A stretch of 64,000 nucleotides of DNA from Apiosordaria backusii (lineage: Eukaryota > Ascomycota > Sordariomycetes > Sordariales > Lasiosphaeriaceae), in NCBI GenBank assembly GCA_030549205.1, contig JAUKTV010000005.1:1-64000 (forward strand). Direction: 5' to 3'. A model generated the notes under the pieces. It was not told where the DNA came from. It searched no databases and saw only the letters and a list, made by a program, of their open reading frames with translations. The translations under genes and the position numbers were made by a program. Positions 56,898 through 64,000 of the stretch are shown piece by piece (the first letter of the stretch is position 1; each line of letters starts with the position of its first letter).

Positions 56898-58230
56898 TTT
56901 TGGCTATTCCGAAAAGAAAAAAGCTGTTGTGTGTTTGAGAGTAAGTGAGTGGCGCAAAATAAAATGGTTGTAGAACTGTAGTGAGCGTTAGTAATAGTCG
57001 GTGCTTGGGTGAACAAGTGAATCGACTCGAGGTTGGTGAGTAGCTTTTGTAGGTGGGCAAGTGGGCAAGTGACTGTCAAATAGGTCTATCGGCTGCAATC
57101 TTGTGGCTCCTGCCCTGGATTCAACTTTATTCTCAAGTACAGATGAGTCGGTAGTTTTTTGTCTCGTCCAGATCGTTGGTCTGTCAGAGCTCATATCTCT
57201 GAGGCAAGCGTTTGCACAAATGCTGAATTTGTGTCCCCTCAAAATCGCCATTTCGCCTCAACCTTAAAGATTTCCTGCCTAAAAAGGCTGCAAGGCAACC
57301 GATGGAAAAGAAATTTTCTCAATTATGAGAAAAGCAGACTTACTGAATAGTGCCTCTGCCTCGATTCCAAGACAAGCGATGATTGGCGAAGGGAATGGTG
57401 ACCAAGACAGTCAGTCTGTGGGGAACAAAGCGAAGTATCAGGGCCCTGCTCGCAACGAAATAACGAAGGGATGGCTACAAGCTGGGTTGAAGGCAATGTT
57501 GATAGTTCCGAAAAAGGTAGTTGATGATGTGAAATAAATTACTTGATGGACGCGCGTGGCCGTGGCGTTCATGGAACGCGATACCACGTGACTGAGGGGT
57601 TGGAGTATCAAACTTCAAGTCAAAATATGATCGATGATAAAAACTAGAGTGAATAAAATCTTGGATTCTTTTCACTACTTCAGCAAGCATATTGGCTACT
57701 GCATGCAGGAAATCACATTAAATATACGGTTTCGGATCTATTACTCTAGATTTCTTTGTTTAAACCGATACCGCATCGGTTAACGGCTGAGGTTCTATTC
57801 ATTTCATTTGCGCCTCGCAAAAATAAGACACACCAACTCCTGCTTCCCATGCTTTAGAAATATACAAGCCCAAGGTCGTCCGGGTAGACCACACTCCTCC
57901 ACCTTGCCTATCATCCATTCATTCGTCCATCCATCCATCCCAGGCCTTGTGTTTCCCAGCCGTCCAAACATACCACATTAATTAACCCGGACACCAGCCA
58001 GCCAACCCGTTACCACCGCCATCGCCACCCATTTCTCATAGATGCTTATTATACCAAATGAACACCTGGCTCCATGGGAACTGGACAGGATATCAAAAAC
58101 TCCCAATGTAGAATGTCAAAGAGGGAATGCTCAAGACCGCGCCAGCACGCCCGCTTCCCCGTCTATTATGTACAGCTAGTCGCACATGTGTACTTTTGTC
58201 GTTGCAGCAAAGAAAATCCAAAGAAATAGA
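56898..58230. other. intergenic between the DUF4211 start and the LCB2 end
   Basis: 1.3 kb: promoter of the DUF4211 gene and 3' UTR of LCB2. A TCCA microsatellite lies at 57927-57941. No gene seen. Confidence 0.5.
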
Positions 58231-60216
58231 TTATCTCAATGGCACCTTGGCATCTTGTACACCGCGCGCCAGAACGTCCTCGAGCTTCCATCTTGGGGGC
58301 TTGATGACGCCTTCCAGACCATTGGCCTTGCGCCACTCCTTTTCCATCTCTGGGGTGACACCCTCTGGCAGAGGCTCAGCGCCACCGGCCAAACCAGTAG
58401 AGTACTTGATCTGAATGATGTCGCCAACCTCGTCGCAGGCAGCCAATACACGATCAAGATCATCCTTGTTGTGGGCCGAAGAGACGCAGAAACGGGCGCG
58501 GGAGCTGATGAGAGGGGTGGCGGGGTATCCGACAACGACCACGGAGATCTTGCGCTTGAGCATTTCGTGGCTGAAGGCAGCGATCTTGGCGGGATGATAA
58601 AGCATAATGGGAATAATGGGCGAGTCATCGTGGCCGTAGACAATGTAACCGAGACGCTTCAATCCGAGACGGAGATAGCGGGAGTTGAAGGCAATTCGCT
58701 GGAGACGCTCCTCGCCCTGGCCTGGTGCGAGTTCGCCAGTAATGATCCTGAGGGAAGCCAGAATTTGCATGAGAACCGAGGGAGCTGGGGATTCGCCGAG
58801 AAGAGTAGCGGCGTTTGTGCTTCTGAGCTTGTCAATGATGTGCTTGTCAGCAGCAACGTAGCCACCGTTGGCGCCGAAAGACTTGGTCAGAGTACCCATG
58901 AGAATATCAATCTCAGCCGGATCCACACCGAAATAATCGCAAACACCGCGGCCGCGGGGCCCAAGGGCTCCAATGCTGTGGGCCTCGTCAACGTACAAAA
59001 AGAACTTGTACTTCTTCTTGAGAGCCAAAACACCGGGAAGATCAACCATGGTACCCTCCATAGAGTACAAGCCCTCGACAGCAACGAGAATCTTCTTCCA
59101 GGGGCGGTGAGTGCGGGGCTGGCCCTGAGAAATGGCCTCGCGCAGTTTGGCCTCGAGATCACCGATGTCGTTATGCTTGAACGAGCGGATAACAGCGCCA
59201 GAGAGACGGGCACCAATGCGGATCGAAGCGTGGTTAAGTTCGTCAGAGAGAATCAGGCAGCCCTTGGAGACCAGGGCAGGGAAAGAGCCGGCATTGGTGA
59301 CGAAACCCATCGAGAAAACCATGGCGGCGGGCTTGCCAACGAACTGGGCCACCTCGCGCTCAACCTCAAGGGCAAGATCGTTGGTGCCGGAATCAGCGCG
59401 GGGGCTGGCGGAGCTGAGACCGTACTTGCGCACACATTCCTCAACAGCGTCGGCGCAGGGACCGTCAGACTGGGCGAAACCGAGGTAATTGTAGGAGCTC
59501 ATGTTGAGAGTCTGAGTATAGGTGCCAGTGAACTTGTAGGTGCGGTTGAAGTCGTCCGACTTGCGATCCATGAGGGTGATGAAGCGGCCGGGGACACCGG
59601 TAGTAGGTCTGGCGAAGCAGTCGTCAAGGCGGAGCTTCAGTCTCCTGACGTAGAAATTGTCAAAATCATCGTTGAGCGGCGCATATCCGTTTTGGGCCTT
59701 GAGGGTCTGGTAGTGCTTCTTGTTGCCGAAGCGCTTTCCGAAGAAGTCGCGAATATGGCCACAGAAAATTAGGATTAGGTAGCTGAGATATGTGGTGAGG
59801 ACAAAGTAATAGGGCGGTTCGTCCTCAATTGGGGTCTCGAGCGGCTGGCCGAAGCTCTGACTGACGTGTCGGTGAGTCGGATGAAGCAGGGGACCGAACT
59901 GGGACGCGGCGCGCTCTTCCTTGCGGGCCTCGTCAGCCGAAGGAGGTTCGAACAGAGTGGTAGGCGGCTCGTCGATGTTTTGCTCTCCAGCGGCGGCAGC
60001 AGAGAGGGAGATGGTGGGCAGAGACATGGCGGAGGGCGACGAGAGCTGGCCCGGAAGCGGCGACATGGACTGCTGCTGAGAGTGCGACTGCTCCTTAGCC
60101 TTGGACGAGAAGAAACCAACGAGGCGGTTGCCCTTGGAGTGAGACGGCCGTCGCTCGGCAGCCCTTTCTGACTGTGGCATACTGGTCGAGAAAGGGTTTG
60201 TGAGCTTTCGTGGCAT
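58231..60216 (-). CDS. LCB2: serine palmitoyltransferase subunit 2 (PLP-binding LCB2)
   Basis: Condenses serine with palmitoyl-CoA in the ER membrane, the first step of sphingolipid synthesis; works as a heterodimer with LCB1. A single exon of 661 residues from the chosen ATG (MPRKLTNPFSTSMPQSERAA). A disordered N-terminal ~130 residues and a membrane segment (YFVLTTYLSYLILIFCGHI) lead to the alpha-oxoamine synthase fold: MSSYNYLGFAQSDGPCADAV, GLSSASPRADSGTNDLALEV, SDELNHASIRIGARLSGAV, VDEAHSIGALGPRGRGVCDY, and GTLTKSFGANGGY with the PLP-binding Lys at 445. YPATPLISSRARFCVSSAH is also diagnostic. The frame stays open upstream to an ATG at 60393, adding 59 basic, Ser/Thr-rich residues; I prefer 60216 because the fungal proteins start similarly and the extension lacks typical features. 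Confidence 0.96.
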   Translation of the reverse strand: MPRKLTNPFSTSMPQSERAAERRPSHSKGNRLVGFFSSKAKEQSHSQQQSMSPLPGQLSSPSAMSLPTISLSAAAAGEQNIDEPPTTLFEPPSADEARKEERAASQFGPLLHPTHRHVSQSFGQPLETPIEDEPPYYFVLTTYLSYLILIFCGHIRDFFGKRFGNKKHYQTLKAQNGYAPLNDDFDNFYVRRLKLRLDDCFARPTTGVPGRFITLMDRKSDDFNRTYKFTGTYTQTLNMSSYNYLGFAQSDGPCADAVEECVRKYGLSSASPRADSGTNDLALEVEREVAQFVGKPAAMVFSMGFVTNAGSFPALVSKGCLILSDELNHASIRIGARLSGAVIRSFKHNDIGDLEAKLREAISQGQPRTHRPWKKILVAVEGLYSMEGTMVDLPGVLALKKKYKFFLYVDEAHSIGALGPRGRGVCDYFGVDPAEIDILMGTLTKSFGANGGYVAADKHIIDKLRSTNAATLLGESPAPSVLMQILASLRIITGELAPGQGEERLQRIAFNSRYLRLGLKRLGYIVYGHDDSPIIPIMLYHPAKIAAFSHEMLKRKISVVVVGYPATPLISSRARFCVSSAHNKDDLDRVLAACDEVGDIIQIKYSTGLAGGAEPLPEGVTPEMEKEWRKANGLEGVIKPPRWKLEDVLARGVQDAKVPLR

Positions 60217-62237
60217 CGAAACGGCGGGAGAAATAGACCCGAATATTCGTACTGTACTGGTGAAGTGGACGAAGAGAGAATGAAGTGTAAAGCGCCCTCG
60301 CCCTGTGGTTCTGTTCTGCACGCGCGGGTCTTCAGAATCGAGAGTCGAATCTTCAGAAGGGTCAAGCTCTCGTCCGCGGGGAACGCAGAACAAGAGACGC
60401 GAGGTTGGGAAAAGAAAGGGCTGGTCTGACAGGGCGAGGTCGGTATGAAAAAACAGACTTGAAGAGGCGGAGAGGGCCAGGGGAACGGCTTCGCCAGGAA
60501 ATTACCGGTGGCTCGCGGATGCCCTGGAACCAAGAGTGGGTTCCTGGTCTGCGCTTTGCTAGCACAAGAGTGGAGGGGTCTGCCGTGTAGCCACCCGGTA
60601 ATTTGACAACGCCCTGCAGCCCCCTGTCGGTGCTGTTGGAGCCAGTGCTGACGTTCCTGATCAATCACCATCCATCACCACCGTCTGTGCCCATCACCAA
60701 CCTCCATTCAGGTATGATCATACCCACCACAACCAGTCCCTTCCCGTGCCGAGACGTCCGGTGCGGTTCCGGGGGCTGACTGAGGGGGTCATATGGAGCA
60801 ATTCAGGCAAGTCCTGCTTACTGTGGTATACTGTACTGCTTTATCAGCAACCTAAGGTATGTACTGTCTAAGAACATGTGAGCAGCTTTACCTTCACTCC
60901 TGATAGTCCACACCGGCTCCCTCACCCTGCATTAGCAGCATATCCCAATTTGGAGATGGTGATAACACGCTGTAAAAATTTGATGCCGGTCTGGTCTTGT
61001 AGCCCGCCGTCCGTGGATCTCTCAGCGCGCCCGCCAATCGGGGTGCTCAACAGCCCGCACCCAGTGGCACTCTCTTGTGCTGTCACTCCCAGAGCAGCAT
61101 AGCGCGATCGTGAGAGGCACAGAAATATTTCAGGGTCTGGGCTGGGCGTTCAAGCAGTCAAAACACCAAACTGCAGCTCCCTAGTTCCTCGGGCTGTTTG
61201 GAAAAAGTGGCATGACCAAACGAGCGGTGTACAACAGAAAGGATGCCGCCTGAAGGGTACCTTCACACCTAAGCCACCCGGCGCCTGTACCGTCGAGTGT
61301 ACCACGGCAATTGCTTCAAGATCAGATGTCTTCTCAACGGCTTTTCCTCGACGGGAGTCGGGTCGGCAGCGGGATTGTTTATCGCGCATTGAAACCCGGC
61401 CGCTTCTACAGCCGCAGTATAAATGAGCGACATCTCGCTGATACCACCCATGTGGCAGCCCCAGTGTTACGCGTGTTTCTGAGACTGACAGCTGGGAGCG
61501 TCGCAATCGTTAAAATAGAGATACGCGGATGAGGTGAGTAGTCGGTGTGCACCGCCGAATAGTTCGGGGCTATAAAAGCTTGGGTGCTCGGTCTTCGTCA
61601 GGCGCACTTCTCAGATACTCTCGCTCTCGGAATCATTCTCCCGGCCAAGACATTTATTTCTGTCCAAGCAAGAACAAGAACCAAGGCACTCTAAAGCTTA
61701 TGTACAACCACAGATCCCTTCAAGATGTGTTCGTTCAAACAAGTCGCAAAAGGGCTGCGGGTGAAACAGATCGGTACCTGCATGACAAGCTGCCGACTGT
61801 GGAAGGGATGCCGCCGCTTGCATCATCCGCCAATGGCCCGACCCCGACCTCTTTTTCCTGCTCCATGGCTGCTCCCTCGGGTGTCGTGTGGCAAGCGTCG
61901 GCTTTCGCCGGACTCGGCCAGTTCCCAATCCCCTCCCTCACTAGCAAAGCCTAGGTTAGAAGTTAAGGAACACAAGGAAGAATCCGGGGCATTTCAATTC
62001 CCGTTGCTGGATCCCCCCGTTGAGTACATCATCGTTGTTTTACTTGCCGGGGGGGCTTTCTTTGTCGTTGCACACTGTGGATTGATTGATTGTCCAACAC
62101 GCCACTCATTGACATTGTGTCGTTCATAATCACCTTATCAAATTTATCGGATATCCGCCGGTTGTGAACCTCGCTCCAAATTTCTTACTATCCCAGACTA
62201 TCCGAAACCAGCTGCTGAGAGAGGTGTGGTGGGCACA
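60217..62237. promoter_or_regulatory. divergent region between LCB2 and acetoacetyl-CoA synthetase
   Basis: 2.0 kb carrying both promoters. TATAAAAG at 61571-61578 is a good plus-strand TATA box 660 bp before the synthetase ATG; small frames lie between them (see findings). Nothing else supported. Confidence 0.5.
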
Positions 62238-64000
62238 ATGACGGCATCGGAACTCTGGAGACACTCTGACCCTGAGGGGACCCAGATGTGGAAGTTTTTA
62301 CAGCATGTGAACTCCAAATATGGGTTGTCTCTGGCTGGGTATCCGGATCTCTACAAGTGGTCAGTCGACAATGTAGCCGACTTTTGGGGGGACGTATGGC
62401 ATTTTGCCAGCATCAAGGCCTCCAAGCCGTTTAATCAGGTGCGTTTATTGGGGAAGTTGGTTGCCACGGATGCCCGTGTGCAACCCCTGAATTGAGCCCC
62501 TGAATTGTTTGCCCCCTGAGCCCATACCACCCTACCACGCAACTCCTATTTTCTGTTTGTGAATGTTTACTAACAATGCCTTCAGGTCCTGCCGCCTGAT
62601 GCCCCCATGTTCCCCAGGCCCGACTTCTTTGCCGGTGCCCGTCTGAACTTTGCGGAGAACCTCCTGTTCCCTGCCAATGCCAACGTCGACGAGAATGCCG
62701 TTGCCGTCATCACTGCCACTGAAGACGACAGCGCCCTCGCAGAGACAACATGGGCTGAACTCCGCGACCAAGTACGCAGGTGCTCCAACGCCCTTCGTGC
62801 AGCCGGAGTAAAAGAAAACAGCGTCGTCGCCGGCTTCGTGGCCAACCACGTCCAGGCCCTCGTCGCCTTGCTCAGCGCTGCCACCCTCGGCGCCATCTGG
62901 ACCGGCATCAGCCCCGACAACGGCGTCAGCGCTGTCCTCGACCGCCTGGTTCAGATCCGTCCTCAGGTTCTCTTCTCCGACAACGCCACCCTCTACAACG
63001 GCAAAGAATGGTCTGGCAAGGCCAAGACCGTCGAAATCGTCGAGGCCCTCAAGCAGCACGGTCTCGAAACCGTCGTCATCATCAAAGGCCTCCCTCACTT
63101 CGAGACTGGCCTCGATGAGTTCCGCGCCAAGGGGGTGAATGCAGAGGAGTACGAAGCCTTCCTGTCTTCCTCTCCCAAAGACGAGCCCCTCGTCTTCTCC
63201 CAGCTGCCCCCCTCCCACCCTCTTTATGTCCTCTACTCAAGCGGCACAACCGGTCTCCCAAAAGCCATAGTCCACACCGCAGCCGGAACCCTCCTCCAGC
63301 ACAAGAAAGAGCTCTTCCTCCACTGCTCTCTCTCCCCAGCATCCCGAATGCTCTACTTCACCACCACCTCCTGGATGATGCACCACTGGTCCGTCTCTGC
63401 CCTCTCCTGCGGCAGCTCTTTAGTCCTTTATTCCGGCTCGCCCTTCAAACCCCACGGCTTCCTCTCCCTCCCCATTTTGTTATCCTCCCTCCAAGTAACC
63501 CACTTCGGCACCTCCGCCGCCTACCTCACCGCCCTCGAAGCAAACAACATCACCCCCATCTCTTCCCCCGAGCATCACCTCGACCTGTCCCGCCTAGAAG
63601 CAATCTACTCCACCGCCTCCCCCCTCCCCCCTTCCACTTTTTCTTTCGTCTACAAAGCCTTCCCCAGCCACGTCAACCTAGCCAGCATCACAGGCGGCAC
63701 AGACATCATCTCCCTCTTTGGCGCCCCATGCCCCCTCCTCCCCGTAAAAGCAGGCGAGATCCAATGCGCCGGTCTCGGCATGGCAATCGCAGTGATGGAC
63801 TCTTCTTCATCATCCACCTCCCCTCAATTGGTCTCCCACCCAGGTGAAGAAGGCGATCTCGTTTGTCTCAAACCGTTCCCCTGCCAGCCTCTCACCTTCT
63901 TTGGCCCCGACGGTCAGGAAAAGTACCGCTCTGCGTATTTCGAGCGGTTTGGAGTTGGGGTCTGGCACCACGGGGATTTCGTCAAGATTCCTGACCCGAG
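62238..64000 (+). CDS. acetoacetyl-CoA synthetase, C terminus beyond the window
   Basis: An ATP-dependent ligase of the ANL superfamily that activates acetoacetate to acetoacetyl-CoA in the cytosol. Exon 1 (62238-62438) encodes MTASELWRHSDPEGTQMWKF, then LQHVNSKYGLSLAGYPDLYK; a 147-nt intron (62439-62585) follows; exon 2 runs off the window after about 538 residues of an expected ~670-690. NFAENLLF, NGVSAVLDRLVQIRPQVLFS and the AMP-binding P-loop YSSGTTGLPKAIVH are present. SWMMHHWSVSALSCGSSLVL and SITGGTDIISLFGAPCPLLP are typical of this subfamily and separate it from acetyl-CoA synthetase. The start fits the short N-terminal cap domain of the family. The second half is markedly C-rich in the third codon position. 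Confidence 0.95.

Noticed and set aside
58186..59772. 528-codon plus-strand frame opposite LCB2
   Set aside because: Antisense artefact of biased codons; the minus strand encodes conserved LCB2 throughout.

Overview
The window looks like nuclear DNA of a filamentous ascomycete, most likely a Sordariomycete and probably Sordariales. The evidence is many short introns (mostly 51-63 nt, GT..AG, often with a GCTAAC-like branch site), a conserved ascomycete housekeeping gene set, and two AT-rich islands with the C-to-T/G-to-A signature of repeat-induced point mutation (RIP). I cannot name the species.

Layout: 1-463 (-) 5' end of the PP2A scaffold subunit; 1556-4064 (-) myotubularin phosphatase; 4773-5736 (+) ribosomal protein uS3/RPS3; 7218-8936 (-) NIPA-type magnesium transporter; 10356-12302 RIP-degraded Fot1/pogo-like transposon; 13543-16323 (-) large acidic protein of unknown function; 17322-19083 (+) delta-COP; 19686-22366 (+) APC/C subunit 4; 23090-27435 (+) BAR-PH-VASt membrane-contact protein (Sip3/Lam type); 28787-30019 (+) secreted PLC-like phosphodiesterase; 30020-36848 a gene-poor tract with a 19-bp repeat array and a RIP-mutated 501-bp tandem duplication; 36849-39352 (+) cAMP phosphodiesterase; 39353-42386 repeat-rich spacer; 42387-44112 (-) carboxypeptidase Y; 45310-46251 (+) SDO1/SBDS; 46615-47648 (-) ribosomal protein uS13/RPS18; 48454-50136 (+) conserved proline-rich coiled-coil protein; 52106-53708 (+) STE50-like adaptor; 54906-56897 (-) DUF4211 nuclear protein; 58231-60216 (-) serine palmitoyltransferase LCB2; 62238-64000 (+) acetoacetyl-CoA synthetase, cut by the window end.

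The genes are independent core functions (ribosome biogenesis, COPI and vacuolar traffic, phosphoinositide and sphingolipid metabolism, cell cycle, cAMP and MAPK signalling), not a cluster. I see no secondary-metabolite, CRISPR or defence locus and no tRNA.

The most interesting observations are these: a degenerate receiver-like domain at the N terminus of the cAMP phosphodiesterase; a textbook RIP footprint confined to a 501-bp tandem duplication; a transposon whose interior is saturated with RIP while its ~95-bp ends are almost intact; three single-base frame breaks in G-rich coding tracts of APC4 and the Lam protein, probably base-calling losses; coding-like in-frame extensions behind the TAG stops of RPS3 and STE50; a 19-bp dyad repeat array; a repeated acidic short motif in the unknown 906-residue protein; and a strong intragenic switch between C-ending and G-ending codons in several genes.
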